Shown in pieces: positions 33,410 to 45,195 of a stretch of DNA of 64,000 nt. The stretch is from Laguncularia racemosa (Eukaryota; Streptophyta; Magnoliopsida; Myrtales; Combretaceae): the NCBI GenBank assembly GCA_037954665.1, contig JBBMOL010000016.1, positions 3,534,001-3,598,000 on the forward strand, given 5' to 3'. A program made the translations under genes and the position numbers. The notes beneath the pieces are model-generated. The model saw nothing but the letters and a program-made list of their open reading frames with translations, ran no database searches and was not told the origin of the DNA. Each line of letters starts with the position of its first letter. Position 1 is the stretch's first letter.

Positions 33410-34835
33410 TGTTATAGAATACTTATTATTTCTAATATTTACAATAGTGCTTGATTTAAATTTCTTATATTTTGGATGGATATTACATTTGATTGGCTTA
33501 TATTTTGATTGCAAGTCCTAAAAAGCAACTTTGGACAAAAAGAAACAAATTTACACAAGTTTTACGCAAATTGAAATTAAAATGAAAAAGTTATGAAAAT
33601 GGAATGGTTGACACGCCTGTGTCGGAAACTATGTCAAGCTTATAAAGAAAGAAAAGTTGTAAGACTAAGTATATGACCATGCGAAAAGTTGTGCAAAAGT
33701 ACACATCCATCGACACAGCTGTGTCGAAGACCATGTCGAAGCAAAATTGCAATTTTTTTTGAGAAAATTTATTATTGCGAGTTATATGGACATTTACACA
33801 ATTGTGCCTAAAGTCATGTCGCACATTAATACCACTTTCCTATTCAATCACAGTTGCTGAAGATTAGTTTCCTACTTAATTAACAACATTGAAGATGCAA
33901 TTTCCTACCTGTTGAAGGCAGCTTTCCTATTTTATGGAGATTTAAATTTCCATTCCATGAAAATACGACTTCCCTTTTTAAGATACATTAGATCATTATA
34001 AAAGGAGTATAGAGTCCAAGCTACAAGGAGAGAAGTTTTATAATTAGTAATAATGTAATTATAAATTTTACTGTTATTTCTATTTTATTGATGTTCTTCT
34101 TTATACACTACTTTTATATTTTTGCTTTTATTTCAATATGATACTAGTTTAATTTTCTTTTTGTACTCGAGCATAATGACCCATAGAATGAACAAGTGAT
34201 TTTCTAGTTAATTATTTAACGGAATTATTATCATTATTGTGATCCAATTATGTGTTCTTCATTGTTTTCAAATTAATATTACTAGTGTATTAGTTTGAAG
34301 TTTGATTTCTTATATAGAAATTGAGATATCCTATATTAAAATAGATTTAGTTTAATTGAAAGGAGTTGCACACAATTTTAGAGATAGAATGATATAAATC
34401 TTCCGGATTATAGTCAAACTTAATAGTGGAATTCAAAAATTAAATATAATGCGATTTTAGGAGTTTTAATTAGGAAAAGATTCCAATTAATCAACATGGA
34501 ATCAAGAATTAGTAAAATCAAGGGGGCTATTAGTTTAATTTAGGAATTCCCACGGTTTAAGAATACAATAGTGGAATTGAATAATGATTAGTTAATTATA
34601 TTAGTAGTTTTAGGGAGATACAGTATCCGAGTATGTTTTTAATAATTGTTGTTTTCTTAAAATTTACTTATTACTTACTTTATTCAATTTTTGCGATTAG
34701 AAAATAAAAGAAAAGATAATTTCTAATAATCACAATTCCTATGGGATCGATAATTGATGTAGTTATCAACTATACTATAAAAATTGATAGGTACACCTGC
34801 TTATAGGTCTAGGATAGTAGGATAGGCTGATATCA
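33410..34835 (+). repeat. Athila-like LTR, plus strand
   Basis: The start TGTTATAGAATACTTATTAT coincides with the end of the hAT frame. The end GGCTGATATCA lies 6 bases before a decayed tRNA-Asp-type PBS. A TATA box (TATAAAAGG, 33997-34005) is inside. Palindromic CGACACAGCTGTGTCG near 33713 and related halves (33611, 33737) echo the CACGGCCGTG array of the other Athila-like LTR. Confidence 0.7.
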
Positions 34836-34841
34836 AGTTTT

Positions 34842-34858
34842 TGGTGTCATTGTCGAAG
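34842..34858 (+). other. Decayed primer binding site, tRNA-Asp type
   Basis: TGGTGTCATTGTCGAAG is read against TGGCGCCGTTGCCGGGG of intact elements; all differences are transitions, mostly at cytosines or their complements. Confidence 0.75.
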
Positions 34859-35036
34859 ACTAGGATATTAAGAACACCTATATCTTATTAATCTAATCAT
34901 TATTTCTTTCATTGCTTATTCTATTAATTTCGATTTTTTATAGTTTCTTATTTTCTTCTTTTGTATCTACCAAGTAGACATTGTAGAGTAAGTCAAAGAT
35001 ATTAGTTTCTAGTTCAAGAATTTGACAATAACCAAT

Positions 35037-35265
35037 CTACTAACATGGCCAACGAACAAGATGATAGAATAATGTTTTATTATACAAAGCCATTACTTAC
35101 AAGAGTTAATTCAAGTGTTGTTAAGTCTACAATTGCAACTAACAGCTTTGAAATTAAACTTAACATTATTTAGATGGTCTAATAGTCCATTCAATTTGAT
35201 GGTTTGCAAGACGAAGACCCGAACTCACATTTAGTTTTTTCATGATGGATTTATATAAAATTGGA
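35037..35265 (+). pseudogene. Athila/Tat-like gag N-terminal fragment
   Basis: ATG 35045 begins MANEQDDRIMFYYTKPLLTR and continues through SFEIKLNIIQMV-like and FDGLQDEDPNSHL. These correspond to the family pattern NNFEIKPxLIQMVQ and F-x-GLPxEDPNxHL. A stop replaces a glutamine in IIxMV. Similarity is lost near 35265, about 285 bases before the CACTA insertion. It is a minimal relic following the PBS at 34842. Confidence 0.7.
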
Positions 35266-36003
35266 GCTTTCTCTTATTTTATTCTTAGGAAGGATGGAAG
35301 TTCATTTTGGAATCTTCACATTTCATTTTCTTTTCTAAGTTGTTAATTACATTAGCTAGTAATAGAAACACAAAGGGAATATCGTCCATACTAGCAAACT
35401 TCAAATAAATAAATTTGTAAATGGGGCTAGTCTGGGTTTAAATACTAAAACTTTATGGGGTTCTTCACAGGTGTTAGGAAATCCTATATGATATTGGGGC
35501 AGATTTAAGTTTTACAAAACCTATCATAAACATGCTTTAGTTGATCTATCACTATAAGAATTTTTGCATTTAGTAACATTTTCAAATTTCGTAAGCGTCA
35601 TCAATTACTATATGTTTTAGTAGCATTTAATAAAAATCATAAAAGGCTTATTATTAGTAAGTTTGTAACCAAAATTAAAAGATAAAAATACACAAATTGA
35701 TTTGTGACATTTTCTAAAGGTAAACATTACTAAAAAAACTGTTAAAAAAAAAAAAACCCAGCCAACTAGCCCAATGCCCATTACTAAGCTGTGAGTTAGG
35801 AGTAAGAAAAAAACCATAATCACTACATCTACCTCTTTACCTTGTTGTGTTCTTGCGTCTTGCCTCTATTCTCTCTCTCGTGTCTCGCCTCTTGCCTCTG
35901 TTCTCTCTCTTACATCTCACCTCTGGCCTTTGTTCTCTCTCTACCCCCTTTCTCTCTTTTGCCTCTTGACCTGCACACCACAAAAGCATAAACCTTAACC
36001 TTA

Positions 36004-36316
36004 ATGGAGTGGAACCAAGATACCCTTCAATTCCTCTCCCAATGCGTCCTCCACACTCTCTCCCCTTCCCCTTCCCCTCGCCACCAAGTCGAATCCTCCA
36101 TCACCTCCATTGTTAACTAACCTAACTATGCCCTCATCGTCCTCCACCTCATCATTGAACCCTTTGTCAATGATCATTCGCTAAGCCGTTGTCGTCAATT
36201 TCAAAAACCACATCCTTAACTACTGGCTCTTCCTCCTCCAGCACCACGATGGTGGAATTTACTCCAATTGCTAACCCCAAAAAGGAGCAAGTCAAAATGC
36301 TAATTGTCCCTCTTAC
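36004..36316 (+). pseudogene. Captured exportin-2 (CSE1/CAS) first exon
   Basis: ATG 36004 gives MEWNQDTLQFLSQCVLHTLS, then NYALIVLHLIIEPFVND and VVNFKNHILNYW. After a frameshift near 36240 it continues FTPIANPKKEQVKMLIVPL. This is the N-terminal importin-beta-like region of plant exportin-2, the nuclear export receptor that recycles importin alpha. There the corresponding motifs are MEWN-x-x-T-LxFLSQCxLxTLSP, AVNFKNHLRxRW and P-x-x-KxQIKxLIV. Two stops and one frameshift in about 104 codons make it non-functional. The CT-rich block upstream (35830-35970) may be captured 5' leader. Confidence 0.85.
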
Positions 36317-36449
36317 ATAAAGGAGAATTAGTATGTTATGAAGTGTATCATGTGTGTTCTTAGAGGGGTTGACATTTCTCAAGGTATTCCTTTGATGGGT
36401 AAATGCTTTTCTATCTTTTAATTCATTTACAACTTCTAAATTTGTAATA

Positions 36450-36600
36450 GGGATCTCCTCAAATGGTGCAAACGAATAGTAGGTTAAGGTTTTGCAACCT
36501 TCTTAACAATAGCTGAGAGCAAATTGGCTGTGAGGAAGGAGATTGCGAGGATCTAGGTTGTTCCCAAAATTACCTAGAAGGTGAACATAACCTAGAATTT
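36450..36600 (+). pseudogene. Possible captured midasin (MDN1) fragment
   Basis: An acceptor-like TTGTAATAG precedes DLLKWCKRIVG, and 12 codons later KLAVRKEIARI followed by a stop. Plant midasin, an AAA ATPase of ribosome biogenesis, has a similar RDLLKWCxRI segment with a downstream NRxAVxxExAxIW-like run. The match is short and from memory, so treat it as tentative. Confidence 0.35.
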
Positions 36601-37500
36601 AATAGATTTATTAACCTTACTCTATGAAAACCCAATCTTATATTTGTTAAAACCTAGTTACCAAGTAGCTTAACATAATTTGACACCTTTTTTTCTTCTT
36701 GTGAATTACTATATAGTGCTTGCATGAACTTGATTTTCTTAGGAAATTTTTTATAAGTTTTTGTGTAATTTTGGAGAGCTTGAGAGTTTTTTGGTGGAAA
36801 CATTATCAGCTATGCTACAACACAGTCTTATAACTTGCTATGATAAGCTCTCTTCCACTTACTAACCGAGCAAACAAGTTGCATTTCCCATCAAGTGTAC
36901 ATTTCATCTTTATATCATGCTTTTATTTACATAACTAATTTGTTAATAATCTTAATATTCAATTGTAGGATTGTAATGGTTGGAAGATGAAAGGCTAGAT
37001 AAAGAAGGGGAGTTTATTCCTTCTACAATGCCCCTTGATTTTGGTGATGATAGTGAAAGTGAGGAAGAAGATAGCTTATGAAAGGGAGTTCATTTTGGTA
37101 GTATCCTTTTCGAAGAGGATCATGAAAGTGGGGAAGAAAGTAGTTTATGAAGGATGGTTTATTTTGCTATTAACTTTTTTTGTAGATGATAATCAGATCA
37201 GGAAATAGAATAGCTAGTTTATGAAATAGAGTTTATTATCTGATTACTTTTTAAAAGTTGATTATGAATTTGGAAAGAGTAGGTTATGAATAAAATTTAT
37301 TTTGCTAGTAAATTCTATAAAGTGTGGACAATATTAATTGAGATATGTTAACATCCTCATTTGTAACTTTTGTAAAGCTTATAGTTGATGATGGAAGTGG
37401 ACAATTATAAGCTTATATGCAAATGTCTATTTGTAAGGCCTATATTATTTTGCAATTGTGTATACATTTATTACATGTTTAAGTTGTTACATTCAAAAGT
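36601..37500 (+). other. CACTA interior, unidentified
   Basis: One exon-like piece (about 36970-37080) ends DDSESEEEDSL followed by a stop. The acidic end and the following GAAGATAGCTTATGAAAGGG motif recur in decayed form at about 37130 and 37210. No family was recognised. Confidence 0.4.
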
Positions 37501-38079
37501 ATAAATGGATTTATCATATTATAACAATCTTTTTTTTTTTGTGATGTTTAAACATTATCAGATATTACTCTTTTGTTACATTAATGTTTAAATATTATCA
37601 AATATTACTTATTTAAACATTATTGTTTAGTGACATTTAAATGTTACAAAAAAAAATTATTAGTGATATTTAAACGTTTCAAAAAATTTATACTTTTTGT
37701 GATGTTTAAACATTACTAAATATTATATTTTTCGTGATGTATAAAATAAAAATATACATTTTATCAAAAAAAAATTGACATCAAATTGTTAATATTTAGT
37801 AACATTTAAACGTTATAAAAAATTACTTATTGATAATATTTAAATATTATTATTATTGCATAATTAGAGATGTTTATAATATTGGTGACGTTTATTTTTC
37901 ACACAAATTATTTTCTATAACATATATTTTATGACGTTTATTAGTGATATTTAATAAATATTATGAAAAACTTTAATAAATGTTACCAAACATTAAAATC
38001 CCCTGTAGTGTATATCCACTCATCGATTCCTCCTCTGTTGGCAAAACACAGTAGCAGCCTCCTTTGGAAGCATTTGCAT

Positions 38080-38420
38080 ATTCATGCTACCCATGTCTAT
38101 GGTCAGCTTTTACAATTATTTTAAGCGATTAGACCTAGCAGCAATCTTCTTCCAATCACTATGCCTACCCTTCACCTCCCCTATCCACGATTTCACCAGG
38201 CAACTGGTCCCAAAAGCAGCCGGCTCTTGTTTAATATCCATGGCCTCCTGCATTGCCCCGTCGACAGCTTCCCCAAGTAGCCGGTCATCCTAGTGCAACT
38301 GCCTCTCTTATCTTACCCATGGGCTCCCCTTGCATTGTCCACATCTCCCTCCAGTAGCCGGCCTTCCTAGTATTTACTATTGTCTTATGTCAGTTCCGCA
38401 TAGTGATATCTAGCCGGCTG
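38080..38420. repeat. GC-rich patch with AGCCGG-headed tandem units
   Basis: Units of about 60-75 bases begin AGCCGG near 38219, 38282 and 38355, with a further copy near 38414. Two share ATGG(C/G)CTCC-TGCATTG. On the minus strand one frame is open for about 60 codons (including SWIGEVKGRHSDWKKIAARS). I do not recognise it. It lies next to the CACTA right end. Confidence 0.5.
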
Positions 38421-38559
38421 TTATTAATACTATTGTCCAACAAGTGACTCATAATAATTCCAATCATGGTGCCAAGCTAGCTACATCGGTTTTTCTCATA
38501 CTCGAATCCTAATGGGTTCAGTAGCATGTTGGATATTATTCTTTATTTTGATGGACTCG

Positions 38560-39690
38560 ATTATGACTAATTGTAGTGTTTGTGTCTTATATTTGGTACT
38601 ATAAATTTGATCCGACGGTTTTGTATTGTATATAAATTCATTCTTATGTTTGTTTAATTAATTTAAATATTAAAATTTTATTTGTATATCTTCATTATTC
38701 CTGTAATAAATTTATTAATTAATTTAATTAGGTTTAAAAAAAAGCTTAACAAAATAAGTAGATTTTTAAAGAAAAAGAAAATACCAAAATATTTAAAAAA
38801 AGGGGCTAAGTAACTAGATTCACTGCGTGCCATGTAGGATGCAACGAAAGCATAAGCAGCAAGGCTAGCAGCATTTTCTTCTTCTTCTTCTTCTTTTCTG
38901 CTTACCTCTTTAAGTGGCCAATCCTTTTTTTTTTTTTTTTTGTAATCCTTTATTTACAGTTAAAAATAATTGTAGGTTCTCTCACTTATAATAATCCCAC
39001 TCTAAAATTGTGTATTTATAAAGTATTTTACCATATAACTTACATTAGTGAAGAGCGTTTTGTTGTAATATATTTCTGAGTGAAACCCGATACAATTACA
39101 AATATAATTAACATTAACGTTTAAGTGTTGTTTTATTAAAGATTTAATTACGGAGCACCATTTTATTCATCATACATCTAAACATTGAATGTTTACTTAG
39201 TGAGAAGAGTAGTGATTAAATAGCCAAAAAAATACTCTTGGGCTTTTGGTGCTTTTCCGATGAAGTCTTGAGACCTTTTCATATGTGATTCCTACAAAAT
39301 TTTGAAACAAAGCAGTGAAATCCTCCATTATCCATATTAATTAAACTATAAAAGTTTAAGTACTCAATACAGAAAAGTAATAAGAATTTGAGAACTCTTT
39401 TTATATATTTTTTTCCTTTGACACTTGTTTCTCTTCGACGGTAGATATAACGATTTTAATGAAATACTTTTTAGCATATTTTAAGAAGTTTGATGATTTA
39501 AATATAAAAAATAAAAGTTTGAATAACGGTAAACTAATCTCTTTATTTTATTACACTAGAGAAGAATAGACAAGGGTGAAATATAAATATATTCCCTTAT
39601 ATTTATAGTATTTTTCATTAGTCTTTATCTTTGAAATTTAATGTTTTACATCCACACATCTTTAAAAATATATATATACTTTTAGAAAAG
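38560..39690. other. AT-rich stretch, nothing recognised
   Basis: It holds a (TTC)n tract (38876-38893) and a T-run (38924-38941). No gene or clear element ends. Confidence 0.5.
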
Positions 39691-39820
39691 TTATCAAACG
39701 TTGAGATCTAAATATGTATTTTTTCTTAAAAAAATATATAATATATATATTCTTAATTTTAGTTATATATATATATAAGAAAAGTACATATTTAGACATC
39801 AATGTTCGACAACTTTTCCA
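39690..39820. repeat. Head-to-head junction of two MULE-TIR segments
   Basis: GTTATCAAACGTTGAGATCT at about 39690 and the inverted AGACATCAATGTTCGACAAC at about 39794 form an imperfect palindrome around a (TA)n core. The right half is the left TIR of MULE C, and the left half is the end of another family copy. Confidence 0.6.
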
Positions 39821-40540
39821 TTTGAGTCCTTTAAGTTTAAACCTATTGACAAAAGGACTTCCATGAGGTTTGTTAGTTTTTCCATTTATATTTTTTATGT
39901 GGCTTTTTTCAAGTTAAATTATGTGTTGTGCGGCACTTAGTAAGCAATCATGTTAGCATGTGAGAGGGGGAAAGACCTAACCTAATGAGATGCAAAGCAT
40001 CCGCCTATCTAATAAAAAATAAACCCAACAACATGTAAAAATAACATTACATACTAAACTAAAAAACTAGATAACATACCTAAGTATCATCATGTCTCCT
40101 CACAAAATAGAAATGCTCCATCTTACCTTAACCTTAATCCCAATCGACATTGGAAAAAACATAATGTTAATCACATAAACCTTAATAGTAATCCCAATCG
40201 AGCTTCAAAAAACCATTACCTTATTCCCACTCGAAAAAACCTAATCCCTAATCATAAGTGAGACCGTTGCTAAAACCTAATCACTATCAAAATTGCATTG
40301 AAGACAATACCTAACTTTGTCTAATTGTTTATCAAATCCTAAAAGATAAAGAGTAGCATGTACAAAGTAGTACCCAAAGTTGAAGTAGTTCTTTTTGTAG
40401 TTAAATGTTGGCTTGAATGATTGTTTGACTAATAGGTACATATTCTTTGTCTCTTCTTGTCTATTTTAAATAGTAAAAGAAGAATTTTTTATTATTGAAC
40501 TGAAGTGGGGTTTGCATGTATGGTTGGCTTTGTCGAAAGT

Positions 40541-40660
40541 CCTTTTTTAATTTGTAACTTTTGTCCATTTGTAGTGCCTCATAGACATGGACAATTTTGG
40601 TTCTTATTTACCTTTTTAATATGTACATTCTATCCGTTTGCAATGCTTTGTAGACATGGA
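40541..40660 (+). repeat. Short direct duplication upstream of transposase
   Basis: About 50 bases (CCTTTTTTAATTTGTAACTT through CATAGACATGG) recur 70 bases later with about a dozen differences. It makes a repetitive 60-codon ORF that is not a real protein. Confidence 0.6.
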
Positions 40661-43135
40661 TGGGAATTTGATGGTAAAAAAAATTAAGGTGTTCTATGAT
40701 GGAAGGCTACTCAAATATCTTAGTTAGTAGCATGAGGGAGGTAATGTCAATATTTTAAGTATAGATGTGGCTAGTATCTTAGTTTCTCACATAAAAAGAC
40801 AAGTAGCCATGCACTCAAGACTTGACATGATAGACTTTTGTTTATACTAGAGATTAGACGACAATCCCAAGGAGGATTTTTTGGAGTTGTATTGTGATAT
40901 TGTTTTTGTTGACTGTGTATTCCACATATTGAGTGGTAAAGTGTATAGCTGTATGTGGTTAGGCTAGAGTCGAGTGAAGCTGACTTCTTTAAGGAAGTTA
41001 ATGCTACCAATGTTGACTTGTGAGACAATGAATAGTTTGAAAATGTAGATTCAATAGCTAACTAAAGGTTCTTGAGTGATAACGATGATGAAGAGATTAT
41101 GGAAGCAAGGGGGAAGTTAAATGAGCACCTTAGTGGAAACTTAGTACTTATACCAAAGGGGGAGGGATGTAAAGAAGATGTTTGTAGTAGTATTCCTAGC
41201 ATAAGGCAAGAAGTTGATCATGAAACCAACTACTCATATTTAAATGATGATTATAGCTTTAAGTAGTCGGGTAGAGATGATAGTGATGATCCAGAGAGCT
41301 TCAAGAGAGAAAGAAGCAAGTATCACATTTATAGAGACGACATAAGCAAACCCATTGTTTGTGTTGACATGATTTTTAGGTCGTTGCAAGAATTTAAAGA
41401 TGCTATAGTGCAATATTCAATCAATGAAAAGAAAGAAATAAAATTCACTAAAACTTGCCCTTCAACCATGAGGGCTCGATGCATTGAGGAGAGTGGTTAT
41501 CCCTGGTTCATTTCCTATGTTAAGAAGAACATAAGATCCTTCCATAATCACACTCTCAATGATCGACATGAGTGTGGCATCACCTTTCACAATAGGAGGG
41601 TGACAAGCAAGTGGTTAGCGAAACATTTTGGTCCGACTATGGGGACAATGCCGTATAGTAAGCTTACTGAATTGGAGGAGATGATGAAGAAAGAAATTAA
41701 GGTAAATGTCCATCTTACAAAAGTGACAAGAGCTAAGGACAAAGCATTGAATGATGTGGCTGGTAAACACATTAAGGAGTATAGGAGGTTATGGGATTAC
41801 TATCATGAGTTGCATTTCACCAATCTGGGGATTTATGTGAAATCAAATGTTTACAAGCCTCGCCCAAATGTCCCTCCTCAGTTCAATAGATTTTGTTTAT
41901 GTATAAAGGCATGCAAGAAAAGGTTCCTTGCTGGATGTTGGAGAATAGTTGGCTTGGATGAATGTTTTTTAAAAACCATTTATAAGGGAGAGTTATTGTA
42001 TGATGTTAATGGGCATGCTAATAATCAAATGTTCCCAATTGCATAGCTGTTGTAGTAGTGAAGAACGAAGACACATGGGCTTGATCTCTCAGATTGCTGG
42101 TCACAGATTTAACAATGGGAGTGGCCTTGGGTGGATAATAATTAGTGACCAACAAAACCATTCCTGGTTCAAATTACATTTGTTGGTTATTGTTGGTTAA
42201 ATTTCTTATTTTCATAATTCCTATAAAGCTATCTTACTTTCATGTAACATTGAATGTGCTTTCGCTGCATTTATGCTAACTAGTCTAGGAAGTTTAAAGG
42301 AAAAGGTCTATAATGACAATTTTAGAAGATCACAAAGAGTACCAATGCAATAGACATAATTGCATTCATGGAAGAGTTAAAAGCCATGTGTCCAGATGGT
42401 TATGATTGCTTGATGAGAGCTAACCCCACTCACTAGTGTAAGAACTATTTTGGTCTACACATAAAGTGTGACATCATCGAAAACAACTTATGCGAGGCAT
42501 TCAATGGTATGATACTAATTGAACGAATGCTTATAGCCTCCTTTTTAGAGGGTGTTTGTGAGAACATAATGAAGTGTGTGCAAAAAAACTATGACAATGT
42601 AAGAAAATGGATGAGGAACATAAGGCTTAAGATTGTGTAGAAGATTGAAAATGATAAAAGAATGGTCCAATTTTGCTAAATTATTTGGAATGTAAACGAT
42701 GGATACGAAATTGTTCTTGATGGGGTAAAGTACAAGGTTTCATTGGATTGAAGAAAATGTTCCTATAGAGCATGGTAGCTAAGTGTTATTTCATGCATGT
42801 ATGTCTTATAAGCAATTACAAACAAATAGTACGATCTGGCTAAATATGTTGATGTGTGCTACGCTATGGATCCATACACGAAGGCTTATGAGAACATGAT
42901 GGAATTTGTTAATGAGAAGAAGTACCAGAAAAGGATCAAGAAGGAAGCTCCCCAACCTCCCCCCCTCCCTAAGGACAATGCTAAGGTATCCTAAGAAGAA
43001 GAGGAATCGCTAACTTGGTAAGGCATAAGGCACAAAAAATATGTCACATGCAAGAATGGAGATGCATTATAGACTTTGTAGTTAAGCTGAGCATAACAAG
43101 CAAACATGTCTAAAGATCATTAAATCCAATTTTAA
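40640..43135 (+). pseudogene. MURA-like MULE transposase, copy C
   Basis: An N-terminal region (about 40640-41060) leads into 41072-41266 (MSDNDDEEIMEARGKLNEHL) and the longest open segment, 41369-42046. This segment has the MuDR domain (FRSLQEFKDAIVQYSINEKK, RARCIEESGYPWFISYVKK) and RRVTSKWLAKHFG. It also has LNDVAGKHIKEYRRLWDYYH and the start of the DDE core (FLAGCWRIVGLDECFLK, GELLYDVNGHANNQMFPIA). Beyond a stop, DTWAWSLRLL, NNLCEAFNGMIL and a C-terminal zinc-knuckle-like CKNGD-HNKQTC (about 43040-43115) follow with frameshifts. The layout is that of Arabidopsis MURA-type transposases. The SWIM motif is badly eroded. Transcription is from near the left TIR. Confidence 0.85.
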
Positions 43136-43139
43136 AAAA

Positions 43140-44920
43140 CCTCAAGTTAGGGGTAGTTGAAACATAAGTGCATTTTTTTGCAAAAAAAAAAAAAAAAAAA
43201 TCATGTCATCCAACATTAGTGATTTTAATAACTATTAAATATTCTATTGTGCAAAAGCATCCAAGAGTTCCATAGTCAATGCATTTAAGCAAAACAAGCT
43301 AGGAACAGCCACATGCTCAAGCTCAAAGGGTTTGATTCACTTACTGAAACTGTTTATATTACAATTACATCTATATTACCTTACTAGACTTTGCACTAAA
43401 AGTATGGTAACAATTTCATCCTAGGTTGAACCTACACAAAAGGATGTTGGACAATCAAGCCAAGTATGCACCCTTAATGTGCTAGGGACTAAGGAGAGTG
43501 TGTCTTCAAAACCAAAACGAAGTTCATCCTCCTCACCAACAAATCTAAGTTTCCCTTTTTCTTGAAGGCAAAGTTCAAGGATATGTGTGCATTTTGGTGC
43601 TGGGAAAAAACAACCATCTAACAAGAATGACCCCTTAATAATTGACTGATGGAGTTTCCTGTTTTTCTCCATTTTGTGTGTGTGTGTTTGGGCTATAGCT
43701 ACTAGACTATACACAAGTTTAAAGCTTATGACTTGTTATGCACTGCTACTTTGTTTTTCGAGACCACTACTTAGTTGCACATGTGGCAGGCTTCTATTTT
43801 GTATAGCAATGCATACATGTCATCTAACATTATGTTGTTCGTTCATGTTATCTATTTTGTACAATAGCAAATTTTGCACTAATTCTGACATGTGCATGGA
43901 ACTTAACATCTTTCAATTTCTACCTTGTTTAGAGGGTTGCTTTTTTCTTTTGTGTATAAATAGACAAGATACTATTGTATGATCCAATAATTATCTTAAT
44001 TAGGGTCTTCTTTTTGCCCTCCTCATGAAGATTAACATTGCTATTGTACCTAACAGTATATAACACGATGGGCATAAGCATTTAGAATGCAAACCATATT
44101 GCAACAGCTTCATATGGTTTTAGTAGGTTTCACAACATGTTTTTTAGGAGGTTTTACAAAATTGTAGTAGCTTGATATGCTTATGTAAGTTTTATAGTAG
44201 AATTTTTTACTTTCTTTGTTAAAGTTTGACCAAATCTCAATTGTTGCAAGTTTTGATTATACTAATCTCAGTTAAGTGAAGCATTTATAGGCTTTAGTAT
44301 TAGATAAATAATTGCAGACAATGAAATTAGGAAAATCAACCAAAACTTTTGCCTAAGTATTAATGAAATCTTTGAGCTATTATCTACTATTATTTTGAAA
44401 AATTATTTTGGTTGTGTTTATGACTCATTATTTTGAAAAATTTTAGCTACTCTTTACATGAACAATTAACCTATTCTCTTCTTCAACAACGTACACCCAT
44501 TAAGTTTTCCTCTTGCCTTGCAACACAACATTTTCTTTTCTTTATGGTCTTACCACATTTGGCATCTTCTTAAATAGCATTTGGAAATTTTTGTAGTTAG
44601 ACCACTTCAACTGGCTTTTATTTACACTAATTAAACAATAATTTCCTACTCATCTTAAGGAGAAATCATATTGTTGTATATCAACCTAATTAAAAGTGGC
44701 AATCCAAAAATGGTAAAGATTGCATATAAAAGAGGATAAGAAAAAGATCCCTACCGCAAGAGATATATACAACAAAGGATAAATTCTTCATTAAAGACAA
44801 CTTAATCAATTTCCTTAAGTTGTCTTCCATTCCATGCTACATAGTCAAATTTCTTGCATTTGTTCACATCCTACTCAAAAAAGCTACTTCAACTATTAAT
44901 TACACTAGAACTATTACTCA
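43140..44920. other. MULE C 3' region, unassigned
   Basis: Poly-A (43182-43200) follows the transposase end. ORFs at 43421-43714 (minus) and 43674-43982 (plus) overlap one another and show no family features. A (GT)n run lies at 43675-43686. Confidence 0.45.
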
Positions 44921-45195
44921 AATCAATAAGCAACAAACCACAAGGTAACCACCATGGCTCCTATCACAATCCATCTAATCTATAGTGCCTTCTTAAGGAA
45001 CATCTTTGATTTTGTCTCAACTTGGGGTTTTTTCTTCAAACTCATTACTTCATTCTTCAACTTTTCTAACTCTGCAATATCATCACCATCAAGCAAACTA
45101 AGAATTACTTTCTCTGCGCATTCCGAGAATTCACGATCAATCCATTTATGGAAATTGCATCCCCCATCCTTCCATAATGAGCAAGTCATGAACCT

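Larger units (their letters stand above)
35550..38010. mobile_element. CACTA element carrying captured gene pieces
   Basis: The left terminus is CACTATAAGAATTTTTGCAT and the right terminus (reverse complement) is CACTACAGGGGATTTTAATG. Both are flanked by TAT (35547-35549, 38011-38013), the 3-base duplication typical of CACTA elements. The right 500 bases hold repeated GTGA(T/C)GTTTAAACATTA motifs in both orientations, as expected of subterminal repeats. No transposase is seen. The interior holds a captured exportin-2 exon and other host-like segments, so it is a non-autonomous Pack-CACTA-type element. Confidence 0.85.

Noticed and set aside
43421..43982. ORFs of 97 and 102 codons
   Set aside because: Overlapping on opposite strands, no family features; left as unassigned MULE C interior.
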